From assembly GCF_042682045.1 (NCBI RefSeq), contig NZ_JBHUGS010000002.1:620001-684000 (forward strand): 64,000 nucleotides of DNA. The letters are read 5' to 3'. Source of the DNA: Sphingomonas_R arantia. GTDB lineage: Bacteria > Pseudomonadota > Alphaproteobacteria > Sphingomonadales > Sphingomonadaceae. A program made the position numbers and the translations under genes. Below, piece after piece: positions 1 to 8,409 of this stretch; within the stretch, counting starts at the first letter, position 1; the number at the start of each line of letters is the position of its first letter. Under the pieces are notes generated by a model. That model worked only from the letters and a program-made list of their open reading frames with translations, was not told where the DNA came from and did not search any database.

Positions 1-842
1 ATGGCGGCGCCGGCATCACGCTGAGCTGGGGCACGTCGAAGCTCGCGGTTGAACTCGGCCTGCCCGGACACACCGGGCCGGTGGCGGTGATCGGCGCGGG
101 GATCGTCGGCCTCACGACGGCGCGGTTGGTACAGGAGGCGGGCTTCCCCGTCACGATCTACGCCGCCGCGCTGCCGCCCGACACGACCTCGAACGTCTCC
201 GGCGGCCAGATCCACGCAGTCAGCTATTTCGACCGCGCGGCGGTGACCCCCGCATGGCTCGCCCAGGCCGAACGTGCCGAGGATTATAGCTGGCGCCGGT
301 TCCAGATCATGGTCGGCGACGACTACGGCATCCGCTGGGTCCCGACCTATGTCGACGGCGGGGGCCGGCAGCGCCCGCACATGCCCGCCTATCAGACGCT
401 CGAACCGAAGGCCTGGCCGTTCGGCGGCGAGCAACTGCTGCGCTACGACACGATGTACGTGGAGACCGGCCGCTTCCTGCGCGAGCTGAGCAAGGACATC
501 CAGATCGGCGGCGGGCGCATCCTCGTCCGGCGCTTCGACACGCCGGCGGCCGTCGCCGCGCTGCCCGAAACGCTGGTGTTCAACTGCACCGGACTCGGCG
601 CCTGCGCGTTGTTCGGCGACACGACGCTCTACCCGGTCCGCGGCCAGCTCGCGATCCTGCTGCCGCAGCCCGAGGTCCGGTACGCCTATTCCGGCCGCGC
701 GGGCTACATGTTCCCGCGGTCGGACGGCATCGTGCTCGGCGGCACCTACGAACAGCATGTCGACGACCCGACACCGCAACCGGCGGCGATCGCTGAGATC
801 ATCGCGTCGCACCGCCGCCTGTTCACCGGGTTCCGCTGCTGA
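1..842 (+). CDS. FAD-dependent oxidoreductase, D-amino-acid-oxidase-like, 5' end outside window
   Basis: The reading frame is open to the left edge (first complete codon at position 3), so the N-terminus is missing. About 279 residues are visible. A dinucleotide-binding motif GAGIVG lies at 93-110 and starts a Rossmann strand (VAVIGAGIVG); SNVSGGQ follows where DAO-family proteins contact the flavin. The end contains RSDGIVLGGTYEQ, like the late FAD-domain strand of D-amino-acid oxidases. Upstream of the Rossmann motif, GGAGITLSWG can be read; in classical D-amino-acid oxidases this sits at the C-terminus (NYGHGGxGxTLSWG). The motif order is therefore permuted. The likely reaction is flavin-dependent oxidation of an amine or amino acid; the substrate is unknown. 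An ATG could be placed only inside the Rossmann motif, so the true start must lie outside the window. Confidence 0.8.
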   Translation, partial: GGAGITLSWGTSKLAVELGLPGHTGPVAVIGAGIVGLTTARLVQEAGFPVTIYAAALPPDTTSNVSGGQIHAVSYFDRAAVTPAWLAQAERAEDYSWRRFQIMVGDDYGIRWVPTYVDGGGRQRPHMPAYQTLEPKAWPFGGEQLLRYDTMYVETGRFLRELSKDIQIGGGRILVRRFDTPAAVAALPETLVFNCTGLGACALFGDTTLYPVRGQLAILLPQPEVRYAYSGRAGYMFPRSDGIVLGGTYEQHVDDPTPQPAAIAEIIASHRRLFTGFRC

Positions 843-850
843 GGCACCGC

Positions 851-1723
851 TCAGCCGGACATCCCGTCCAGCGCCAGCACGGCCGCCTCCGGCAGGACCA
901 ACGATGCCGCCGCCAGGTTCTCGGCCAGATGCGCGACCGACGACGTGCCGGGAATCAGCAGGATGTTAGGCGACCGCCGCAACAGCCAGGCCAACGCCAC
1001 CTGCATCGGCGTAGCGTCCAGCTCGCGCGCGACGGTGTCCAGCCGCGACGACTGCAACGGACTGAAACCGCCCAGCGGGAAGAACGGCACATAGGCGGTC
1101 CCGTCCGCGGCCAGCGCATCGATCAGTGCGTCGTCGCCCCGATGAGCGAGGTTATACTGGTTCTGCACGCAGACGACCGGCGCGATCCCCCGCGCCTCCG
1201 CGACCTGCGCCGCCGTCACGTTGCTGACGCCCAGATGGCGGATCAGCCCTTCCTCGCGCATCGCCGCCAGCGCCGCGAACGGTGCCGCGATCGATCCCTC
1301 CGTCGGCCCGCCGTTGCCGCCACCCAGCATCGAACGGAAGTTGACCACCTCCAGCGTATCGAGCCCCAGGTTGCGCAGATTGCTCTCCACCGCACGGCGC
1401 AGGTCGTCGGCCGACGCCGCAAGGTTCCACGACGCATCGTCGCCGCGCACAGCGCCCACCTTTGTGACGATCACCGGGTCCTGCGGATAGGGCGCCAGCG
1501 CCTCGCGGATCAGCTCGTTCACGACATGCGGGCCGTAAAAGTCGCTGGTGTCGATATGGGTCACGCCCGCCGCCACCGCCGCACGCAACACCGCGATCGC
1601 CGCATCCCGGTCCTTCGGCGGCCCGAACACGTGCGGCCCCGCAAGCTGCATCGCGCCATACCCCATCCGCGTCACCGCGCGGTCGCCCAGCACGAAACGG
1701 CCGGCTTGATCGATCATGTCCAT
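851..1723 (-). CDS. pdxI: Aldo/keto reductase, PdxI (YdbC)-like pyridoxal reductase
   Basis: A 290-residue aldo/keto reductase that closely resembles E. coli YdbC/PdxI, an NADPH-dependent pyridoxal reductase of vitamin B6 salvage, including GYGAMQLAGP near the N-terminus, HIDTSDFYGPH (catalytic Asp and Tyr), TKVGA (catalytic Lys), GVSNVT, and the NADP-binding end LIPGTSSVAHL. The position that is His in many aldo/keto reductases is Asn here (VVNFR), as in YdbC. The open frame extends upstream to 2242 but that part lies over the LysR gene and is not credible; ATG at 1723 is preceded by AAGGAG at good spacing. The gene is divergent from the LysR gene (88 bp between starts), a common regulator-target arrangement. 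The family is secure; pyridoxal as substrate is inferred from similarity. Confidence 0.88.
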   Translation of the reverse strand: MDMIDQAGRFVLGDRAVTRMGYGAMQLAGPHVFGPPKDRDAAIAVLRAAVAAGVTHIDTSDFYGPHVVNELIREALAPYPQDPVIVTKVGAVRGDDASWNLAASADDLRRAVESNLRNLGLDTLEVVNFRSMLGGGNGGPTEGSIAAPFAALAAMREEGLIRHLGVSNVTAAQVAEARGIAPVVCVQNQYNLAHRGDDALIDALAADGTAYVPFFPLGGFSPLQSSRLDTVARELDATPMQVALAWLLRRSPNILLIPGTSSVAHLAENLAAASLVLPEAAVLALDGMSG

Positions 1724-1811
1724 GGTCCTGTCTCCTTGCCCCCCAGCTAGGCCTTGGCGACCGCCGCGATAATCCGGCATGATCCGCACGGGCCGTGCGG
1801 AAAGGCGAACA

Positions 1812-2714
1812 ATGAAACCCGATCTTGCGGACCTGAACGCTTTCCTAGCCGTGGCCCGCGTCGGCGGCTTCCGGGAGGCGGCCCGCACAGCGGGCGCCAG
1901 CGCCTCGACATTGAGCGAGGCCGTGCGCCGGCTGGAATCATCGCTCGGCGTCCGCCTGCTCCACCGCACCACGCGCAGCGTCACCCCGACCGAGGCCGGC
2001 GCCCGCCTTCTCGAACGGCTCGCACCCGCGCTGGGGGAGGTCGCGGCGGCGCTCGGCGCGGTCGACGACCTGCGCGAAGGGCTGACCGGCACGCTCCGGT
2101 TGAACGTGCCGATCAGCGCCGCGCGGCTCGTGCTGCCCGCGATCCTGCCGGGCTTCCTCGCCGCGCATCCCGGCATCACCGTCGAAATCGTCGCGGAGGA
2201 CGGTTTCGTCGACGTGCTCGCCTCGGGCTGCGACGCGGGCATCCGCTACGACGAACGGCTGGAACAGTACATGATCGCGCTGCCGATCGGCCCACGCGTC
2301 CAGCGTCTCGCGACCGCCGCCTCGCCCGATCATGTGGCACGCCACGGCCGCCCCACTCACCCGCACGACTTGCTCCACCACCCCTGCATTCTCGGCCGCT
2401 TCGGCAGCGGCCGGCTGACCACGCCGTGGGAGTTCGAACGCGACGGCGAGGTAATCCGCATCGAGCCGCAGGCGCGCCTCACCGTCGGCGTCGGCGGCGC
2501 CATCGATCTCGGCGTCGCCGCTGCGATCGCCGGCGTCGGCGTCATCACGCTGTTCGAGGAGTGGCTGCTCCCGCACCTGGCGAGCGGCGCGCTCGTCCCG
2601 TTGATCGAGGACTGGTGGCAGCCCTTCTCCGGCCCCTTCCTCTACCATTCGAGCCGTCGCCTCGTCCCGCCACCGCTCAGGGCGTTCATCGACCATGTCC
2701 GCGGCGAGCCCTGA
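1812..2714 (+). CDS. LysR-family transcriptional regulator
   Basis: A 300-residue protein of standard LysR length. The N-terminal winged helix-turn-helix (about residues 1-60: FLAVARVGGFREAA, then STLSEAVRRLE and LLHRTTRSV) is typical, and the rest is a LysR substrate-binding domain. The ATG at 1812 puts the LNAFLAVA helix at the usual position; a longer frame from 1779 would add an arginine-rich tail. It is transcribed divergently from the pdxI-like gene, so it probably controls that gene and itself from the shared 88-bp spacer. The effector is unknown. Confidence 0.93.
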   Translation: MKPDLADLNAFLAVARVGGFREAARTAGASASTLSEAVRRLESSLGVRLLHRTTRSVTPTEAGARLLERLAPALGEVAAALGAVDDLREGLTGTLRLNVPISAARLVLPAILPGFLAAHPGITVEIVAEDGFVDVLASGCDAGIRYDERLEQYMIALPIGPRVQRLATAASPDHVARHGRPTHPHDLLHHPCILGRFGSGRLTTPWEFERDGEVIRIEPQARLTVGVGGAIDLGVAAAIAGVGVITLFEEWLLPHLASGALVPLIEDWWQPFSGPFLYHSSRRLVPPPLRAFIDHVRGEP

Positions 2715-2808
2715 GACCTGAGAGGCGCCGCTCGGCCAACAGTCCGCTTGACGCTCGTCCCCTGACCGGGTTGAGTCAGGCCCCGGCCCCAACACGGAAA
2801 GCAGAGCC

Positions 2809-3366
2809 ATGACCCTGTCGGATCTCCTCGTCCCCACCTACGTGCAGATGCTGGGCTCGCTCTCGAAGTGGCTCGATAAGGCCGCGGCGCAGCGGCCGGA
2901 CGACGGCGAGGAGGCGTTGCTGACCGCACGGCTCGCGCCCGACATGTTCCCGCTGGCGACGCAGGTCCGCTTCGCCTGCCGCCAGGCGCAGGAAGGCGTC
3001 TTCCGGCTGCTGCAACAGGATTTTCCGCCCGCGCTCCAGATCCTGCTCGACGAAGGGCGCAACGCCGGCGACCGACCCGGTACCGTGGCCGACGCGCAGG
3101 CCCGGATCGCCGAGACGCTGGCGGTGATCGAGGCCGCCGCCGCGGACGCCATCACGATCGACCCCGCGACCCCGATCGCCCACGCGCTGCCGAACGGCAT
3201 GACGCTGGACCTGACGGCCACGCAATACGCACGCGACTGGGCGCTGCCGCAATTCTACTTCCACCTGATGACCGCCTACGCGATCCTCCGCGCGCAGGGC
3301 GTCGAACTCGGCAAGGCGGACTATGTCGCCCACATGCTCGCCTATGTCCGGCCGGCGACATCCTGA
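2809..3366 (+). CDS. DUF1993 family protein
   Basis: A 185-residue protein matching DUF1993 in length and character: start MTLSDLLVPTYVQML, a central ASITV-free helical bundle, and a late segment YFHLMTAYAILR followed by GVELGKADY near the end. No signal peptide or membrane segment is seen. The family is common in proteobacteria and is related in fold to DinB-type helical bundles; its function is not established. It stands alone, 94 bp after the LysR stop and convergent with the hybrid kinase gene. No metal-ligand His triad typical of active DinB enzymes is obvious. Confidence 0.85.
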   Translation: MTLSDLLVPTYVQMLGSLSKWLDKAAAQRPDDGEEALLTARLAPDMFPLATQVRFACRQAQEGVFRLLQQDFPPALQILLDEGRNAGDRPGTVADAQARIAETLAVIEAAAADAITIDPATPIAHALPNGMTLDLTATQYARDWALPQFYFHLMTAYAILRAQGVELGKADYVAHMLAYVRPATS

Positions 3367-3448
3367 ACTCACGACGCCGCGTCGCTGCCGGTCCCAGCCC
3401 CTTCGAAACGGATCGCGACACCGCGTATCGGCGGGTTCGCAGACGCTG

Positions 3449-5482
3449 CTAGTCCGCGACGAGCAACGCGGTCCGTGCCGTCTCGCCAACGACCATCGCC
3501 CGTCTGAGGATCAGCGAGAGTTCGTCGATCGAATAGGGTTTCTGCAGAAGTTCGAAACCATGTGTCCCTGATTCGGCCAGCGCGCTGCTATAGCCGCTGG
3601 TCAGGACGACGGGCATGGACGGGTAGAGCCGGCGCACCTCCTGCCCCAGCTCGATTCCCGACATCCCCGGCATCACCACGTCGGAAAACACGACATCATA
3701 TCGGTCGTCGGTCGTGCGCAGGAACGAGAGCGCCTGCTGCGCGTCGGTGGCCAGGTGGGTGCGGTACCCGAGTTCGCGCAGCGCCTCCGTTGCGAAACGT
3801 CCGACGTCGACATTGTCCTCGACGATCAGGGCGCAGCCATCGTGGCGCATCATCGCCTCATGGCCTTGGTCGCGGTCGGCGATAATCGGCAAGACCACGG
3901 AACGCGGCAGATAGAGGGTGAAAACCGTGCCCGTCGTAGCGTGACTTTCGACGGCGATCTCGCCCCCGGACTGTTTGGCGAACCCGAACACCTGGCTCAG
4001 GCCCAGCCCCGTCCCCTGCCCGACCCCCTTCGTGGTGAAGAACGGCTCGAAGATGTGGTTGATCTGGTCGGGGGGTATGCCCTTGCCCGTGTCATGCAGC
4101 GATATCGCGACATAGTCGCCGCCGTGCGCGGCGTGGGCGCGCACAGCGGGAATGCTCGCCACACCCTGGACCCGGAGCGTGAGCCGGCCCTCGCCGTTCA
4201 TGGCATCCCGCGCGTTGATCGCCATGTTGACGATGGCCGTATCCAGTTGCCCGGGGTCGGCGTTTACCGGACACGGCTCGTCCGCGATATCGACGACCAC
4301 CGCAACGCGCGATCCGGCCAGGGTGACCAGCATGTCGTGGAGGTTGAGGATGTTCTTGCGTGCGTCGAACACCGTCGGCTTCAGGGTCTGGCGACGCGCA
4401 AAGGCAAGCAGCTGACTGGTCAGTTTCGACGCGCGGTCCGCGGTATCGGCGATCGCATCAATATAGCGTTTGCGGCGCTCCTCCGTCAGGTCCGGCCGCC
4501 GCAACAGGTCGACCGAACCGCGGATCACCGTCAGCAAATTGTTGAAGTCATGCGCCACGCCGCCGGTCAACTGGCCGACCGCCTCCATCTTCTGCGACTG
4601 CCGAAGCTGGTCCTCCGCGATATGGAGCGCCTGTTCCGCTTCGCGGGCCAGCGTCATGTCCCGCCCGGTGGCATAGATCATGCCGCGCGCGGCATCGGGC
4701 GCCGCGACCCACGATATCTGCCGGTACGTCCCGTCCATGTTGCGGTAGCGATTCTCCGCCGCCGGCAATGCGCATGTCCGGCCGTCGCCCCGCGCGATCT
4801 CGGTCAACAGCCGGTCGTCCGGATGGACGAGGCTGTCGACCTGCCGGCCGATCAGATCGTCGAGATCGTGGCCGAGCAGCGACGTCCAGGCCGGATTGAC
4901 CTCCCGAATGATCCCGTCGAAATCGAACATCAGCAGCAGGTCGGGCGACGCTTCCCAGAGCTGGTCGCGCTCGGCCGTCCGGCGGGACACGTCGGTGGCC
5001 AACTGTTCGTTCAGGCGGCGCAGTTCGGCCTCGAGACGGTTGCGCTCCTCGTCGGCAAGTCGTTGTCGCGTCCGGTCGCGCAGCACCTTGACGTAACCGA
5101 TCGCGCTATCGTCATCGTCGCGCAGCACCGTCAGTTCACCGCTCGCCCAGAAACGTTCGCCGTCCTTGCGCTGGTGCCAGCGTTCGTCGTTGCCGTGGCC
5201 GGTCGCCAGCGCGGATTGCATTTCGAACTCGACCCGCCCGGCGGCCACGTCTTCTGCGGTGAAGAAGCGATGCAGAGGCTCGCCCAGCATCTCCGCCTCG
5301 GTCCAGCGCAGGATGCGGTGCGCGCCTTCGTTCCACCGCGTCACCCGCCCGTTCAGGTCGGTTGCCACGATCGCGAAATCGATTGCGCTATCGACGACCG
5401 CACGGAGATAGGCTTCGCTTTGTTTTGGCGCAGCGGCTTCCGCCGGCGCGGCTGCCGGAACGCACGGTTGGTCATCCACCAC
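3449..5482 (-). CDS. Hybrid sensor histidine kinase (PAS-PAS-HisKA-HATPase-receiver)
   Basis: About 677 residues. Two PAS domains (roughly residues 20-140 and 175-280) are followed by a HisKA H-box with GGVAHDFNN (phospho-His near 311), N-box NMAINARDAM, G1 DTGKGIP, F-box EPFFTTK, G2 GTGLGLS, and a C-terminal receiver with phospho-Asp in FSDVVMPGMSG (near 601) and Lys in LLQKPYS. There are no membrane segments, so it should be a cytosolic sensor; no PAS ligand can be named. The start is uncertain: GTG at 5482 lies just after the stop of the small upstream gene, whereas an ATG at 5560 would add 26 arginine-rich residues overlapping that gene. The order and boxes resemble CckA-like hybrid kinases, but the second, membrane-bound copy at 60915-63374 is the better CckA candidate. 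Confidence 0.9.
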   Translation of the reverse strand: MVDDQPCVPAAAPAEAAAPKQSEAYLRAVVDSAIDFAIVATDLNGRVTRWNEGAHRILRWTEAEMLGEPLHRFFTAEDVAAGRVEFEMQSALATGHGNDERWHQRKDGERFWASGELTVLRDDDDSAIGYVKVLRDRTRQRLADEERNRLEAELRRLNEQLATDVSRRTAERDQLWEASPDLLLMFDFDGIIREVNPAWTSLLGHDLDDLIGRQVDSLVHPDDRLLTEIARGDGRTCALPAAENRYRNMDGTYRQISWVAAPDAARGMIYATGRDMTLAREAEQALHIAEDQLRQSQKMEAVGQLTGGVAHDFNNLLTVIRGSVDLLRRPDLTEERRKRYIDAIADTADRASKLTSQLLAFARRQTLKPTVFDARKNILNLHDMLVTLAGSRVAVVVDIADEPCPVNADPGQLDTAIVNMAINARDAMNGEGRLTLRVQGVASIPAVRAHAAHGGDYVAISLHDTGKGIPPDQINHIFEPFFTTKGVGQGTGLGLSQVFGFAKQSGGEIAVESHATTGTVFTLYLPRSVVLPIIADRDQGHEAMMRHDGCALIVEDNVDVGRFATEALRELGYRTHLATDAQQALSFLRTTDDRYDVVFSDVVMPGMSGIELGQEVRRLYPSMPVVLTSGYSSALAESGTHGFELLQKPYSIDELSLILRRAMVVGETARTALLVAD

Positions 5483-5486
5483 TCGA

Positions 5487-5801
5487 CTAGACCGGCCGGA
5501 CCGACGGCAGACCGCCACCGTTCGTCTTAAGCGATTCGGCGATCGCGACGAGCAACCCATAGGATTGCCAGAGCGGCGCCGTCTGATCGTCCCGACAATG
5601 CTGATCCTCAGCCAGGGCCAATCTGTCCAACTGGGCGTCGACCGCGGTGTAGACGATACTGATCGCCTCTGCGTTGTTCAGCGCCGCTTTCTCGCAAAGG
5701 CCGTGGATCAGGCACTCGATCAGCAGCAGGGCCGCCTGCCCGTGGCCGTCGCCCGAAGACGGCCTGTTTCGCTGAACGACGTCGTTGTCATTGGTGGGCA
5801 T
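5487..5801 (-). CDS. Small hypothetical protein upstream of hybrid kinase
   Basis: I do not recognise this family. The predicted protein has 104 residues from ATG at 5801: a polar N-terminus (MPTNDNDVVQRNRP), then a helical, Ala/Leu-rich stretch (AALLLIECLIHGLCEKAALNN) and a polar C-terminus. There is no signal peptide or membrane segment. It ends 5 bp before the GTG start proposed for the hybrid kinase, so the two are probably co-transcribed and translationally coupled. Its size and helical look would suit an accessory of a two-component pathway, but that is only inferred from position. An upstream extension of the frame to 5939 is arginine-rich and unlikely. Confidence 0.65.
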   Translation of the reverse strand: MPTNDNDVVQRNRPSSGDGHGQAALLLIECLIHGLCEKAALNNAEAISIVYTAVDAQLDRLALAEDQHCRDDQTAPLWQSYGLLVAIAESLKTNGGGLPSVRPV

Positions 5802-6119
5802 TGTACGCACCCTTCGCAGCAGGCGGGAGCAAGCGGTTGCCCTCGGTCGTCGGCACCTGTGGAACTTGCCGTCGATCGGCCTTGAGTACCGCCCCCGAAA
5901 TTTGGAACAATAACGTGCGATAACAGAAAATCTTAACATGGATTGGGATAGCCGACGGTTTCATACCTGCACCCAAGACCGAGGTCGCGTTCAAACGCGG
6001 CGGGTCGGGCCTGCTCAGGCGGCGTGGATCGGCACGCGCGGAATGAGGCAACAAACGATTGCGTCTGGTGAAATCCTAACCTGCATCAGGATTCAGGTTC
6101 TGGACCCTGTTAGACATTG
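5802..6119. other. Divergent intergenic region without a gene
   Basis: A 318-bp spacer between the small-protein/hybrid-kinase unit (minus strand) and the Crp/Fnr regulator unit (plus strand). It is noticeably richer in A and T around 5890-5940 and 6055-6120 than the surrounding genes, as expected for promoters in both directions. I see no convincing ORF or RNA. A match to an FNR-type half-palindrome overlaps the start of the next gene (6117-6130). Confidence 0.6.
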
Positions 6120-6884
6120 ATGATTGTTAATGCTCCAGAGGCCCTGGATATGCCGCTCATTCGCCGCCTTGGTGCCTCCTGCGATCTGACCCAAGCTGAT
6201 GAAGAAGCGCTGGCACGTCTCATAGGATCGCCGGCGCGGGAGTTCTCGCCGCGGCACGATCTGGCGCGCGAAGGCGATACCGGGCGTCATGTCCGGCTTG
6301 TCGGGGACGGCTGGGCGTGCCGGTACAAATCCACGCTGGAGGGAAAGCGCCAGATCGTCGGCTTCATCCTGCCCGGCGACTTTTGCGATCTCAGCGCCTA
6401 TCTGCTCGGCCACATGGACCACAGCATCAGCGCGATCACCCGCATCCGGGTCGCGTTGATCACGCCCGAAAGTCTGGATGCCCTGATCACCGGCCACCCC
6501 AGCCTGGCGAACGCGTTCTGGCGGCTCGAGTTGATCAACGCATCCATGCAGCGCGAATGGCTTCTCAGCCTCGGTCAACGAACGGCCTATGAGCGGATCG
6601 GCCATCTCCTTATCGAACTGTTCAGCCGGCTTCGGGCCGCGGGTCTCGTGGACGGCAATAGTTGCGCCTTCCCGCTGACCCAGAATGACCTTGCGGACGC
6701 GACCGGCTTGTCGCCTGTGCATGTCAATCGGACGCTGAGGGAGCTTCGGCTGCAAGGCCTCGTGGAGCTCGATCGCAAGCGCCTTCGACTGCCCGATCTC
6801 GCGACGCTGGCCGAAGCGAGCGGTTTCCTGCCGAACTACCTTCACGCAGATCCGAAGGAGCGGCACGTTGGCGTCTACGCCTGA
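6120..6884 (+). CDS. Crp/Fnr-family transcriptional regulator
   Basis: A 254-residue protein with an N-terminal cyclic-nucleotide-binding-type beta roll (about residues 25-140; GDTGRHVRLVGDGW and ILPGDFCDLSAYLLG) and a C-terminal Crp-type winged HTH (about 165-230; LTQNDLADATGLSPVHVNRTL). It has no N-terminal cysteine cluster, so it is unlikely to be an Fe-S oxygen sensor of FNR type. ATG at 6120 is preceded by a TTG at 6117; a later ATG at 6150 would also give a complete domain. It overlaps the next gene by 17 bp and heads a regulator-kinase-receiver run. Such Crp proteins in sphingomonads commonly sit next to PAS/HWE kinases; the signal is unknown. Confidence 0.9.
   Translation: MIVNAPEALDMPLIRRLGASCDLTQADEEALARLIGSPAREFSPRHDLAREGDTGRHVRLVGDGWACRYKSTLEGKRQIVGFILPGDFCDLSAYLLGHMDHSISAITRIRVALITPESLDALITGHPSLANAFWRLELINASMQREWLLSLGQRTAYERIGHLLIELFSRLRAAGLVDGNSCAFPLTQNDLADATGLSPVHVNRTLRELRLQGLVELDRKRLRLPDLATLAEASGFLPNYLHADPKERHVGVYA
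6855..6860 (+). promoter_or_regulatory. Shine-Dalgarno that decides the TTG start of the HWE kinase
   Basis: AAGGAG lies 7 bp before TTG at 6868, inside the 3' end of the Crp/Fnr gene. The spacing is ideal and no other start codon in that frame has a comparable site, which supports translation of the kinase from TTG with a 17-bp overlap. Confidence 0.7.
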
Positions 6885-8409
6885 CAACGACGTTTCTCCG
6901 AACGCCTATGAAACCGATAAGCCGGACACGGCCGCTCGGACCTCGATGGAAGGCACGATCGAGACGCTGCGGCAACGCGGTGGCGTGTTCGTCAACGCCG
7001 TGCGCGCGACGCGCATGGCCATGGCGCTGACCGACCCGAACCTGCCGGGCAACCCCATCATCTTCGCCAATCAGGCCTTTCTCGATCTGACCGGTTATTC
7101 GCTGGACGAGGTTCTGGGCCAGCAACCATTCTTCATGAACGGCCCAGATACGAAACCCGACGACGCTGCCAAGTTACGGCAGGCGCTGGAACAGGATCGG
7201 GACGGCCTGCTGGAGTCGGTTCAGTACCGCAAGGACGGCTCCCGCTTCGTCGCGGCGATGCTGCTGAGCGCGTTCAAGGACGATGAAGGTCGAACCATCC
7301 ACCAGTTCCTGTCCTGGCAGGACCAGACGCGCCGCGTCGACGCCGAGGCGGAGGCCGATGCGCTGCGCAAGGCGCAGGACCGACTTCGCGAGAGCGAAGA
7401 TCGGCTCGCGGCCGCGTTCGAGGTCATTCCGGTCGGAATGGGCATCATGGATACCCACGGCAAGCTGACGGTCGCGAATGCCGAGATCCGGCGCTTCCTA
7501 CCCACCGATCTCATCCCGTCCCGCGACGCGGAGCGCCGCGAGCGCTGGCACGCCGAGGATGCAACCGGGGCAAGCGTCGGCCCGATCGACTGGCCGGGCG
7601 CCCGCGCCCTGCGGGGCGAACGGGCGATCCACGGCCTGGAGATGAGCTATACGAACGAGGACGGGGCCAGGGTGTGGGCCAAGGTTTCGTCCGCCCCCAT
7701 CCGCGACTCTTCTGGCAAGATCAGCGGCGCCGTGGTTGCGGTGCAGGACATCACCGCGCTCAAGCAGGCCAACGAACGGCAGCGGCTGCTGCTGTCCGAG
7801 TTGCAGCACCGCGTCCGCAATATCCTGGCCATGATCCGCTCGGTCGCCCGCCGAACCGCCGAAACCGCCGAGACGGTCGAGACTTACGCGCAGCATCTCG
7901 AAGGCCGCATCAGCGCGATGGCCCGGACGCAAGGGTTGCTGACCCGCGGTGCCGTGACCGGGATCGATCTTCAAAGCCTCATCCTAGACGAACTGAAGGC
8001 GCAGATCGCCCGGCCGGAACATCTCACGACCGTCGGCCCCGACGTGGCACTCCCGGGCAAAGCGGCCGAGGTCCTCAGCCTCGCCATCCATGAACTGACG
8101 ACCAACTCGGTGAAATACGGCGCCTTGAGCCAGAAGACCGGCCGCCTCGATGTCCGCTGGGCGCTTCTCGATGGCGACGATTGTCCGCGGTTGAGCCTCA
8201 TCTGGGCGGAGTCCGGCATCACGCTCGATCAGCGGCCGGTCAGACATGGCTTCGGCACGGAACTGATCACGGAGCGCGTACCATATGAATTGCAGGGGAT
8301 CGGCGCGTTGGAATTCCGGACGAACGGCATTGTCGCCACGATCGAGTTTCCGCTGCTGGGGACGCCGAGCATCCTGCAAACGGATGTCAGCCCGCGCGGG
8401 AACCTTTGA
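6868..8409 (+). CDS. PAS/LOV-like HWE-family sensor histidine kinase
   Basis: A 513-residue cytosolic kinase. The first PAS domain (about residues 42-155) is LOV-like (ANQAFLDLTGYS, NGPDTKPDDAA, QYRKDGSRF), but the photoactive motif GxNCRFLQ reads GQQPFFMN, so the adduct-forming cysteine is replaced by Pro87. A second PAS/PAC region follows (about 175-300). The catalytic part is HWE/HisKA_2: ELQHRVRN with phospho-His314, N-box IHELTTNSVKYGALS and the characteristic IWAES. The TTG start is supported by the Shine-Dalgarno at 6855-6860. Its stop overlaps the ATG of the receiver gene by one base, so kinase and receiver are very likely partners. HWE kinases in this group often act in the general stress response; that role is not shown here. 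Confidence 0.9.
   Translation: MASTPDNDVSPNAYETDKPDTAARTSMEGTIETLRQRGGVFVNAVRATRMAMALTDPNLPGNPIIFANQAFLDLTGYSLDEVLGQQPFFMNGPDTKPDDAAKLRQALEQDRDGLLESVQYRKDGSRFVAAMLLSAFKDDEGRTIHQFLSWQDQTRRVDAEAEADALRKAQDRLRESEDRLAAAFEVIPVGMGIMDTHGKLTVANAEIRRFLPTDLIPSRDAERRERWHAEDATGASVGPIDWPGARALRGERAIHGLEMSYTNEDGARVWAKVSSAPIRDSSGKISGAVVAVQDITALKQANERQRLLLSELQHRVRNILAMIRSVARRTAETAETVETYAQHLEGRISAMARTQGLLTRGAVTGIDLQSLILDELKAQIARPEHLTTVGPDVALPGKAAEVLSLAIHELTTNSVKYGALSQKTGRLDVRWALLDGDDCPRLSLIWAESGITLDQRPVRHGFGTELITERVPYELQGIGALEFRTNGIVATIEFPLLGTPSILQTDVSPRGNL

Noticed and set aside
1724..2242. N-terminal extension of the PdxI-like protein
   Set aside because: The frame stays open but lies over the divergent LysR gene, is Ser/Arg-rich, and the ATG at 1723 has a good Shine-Dalgarno.
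3449..5482. Calling the first hybrid kinase CckA
   Set aside because: It lacks the two N-terminal membrane segments; the gene at 60915-63374 has them and matches CckA better.
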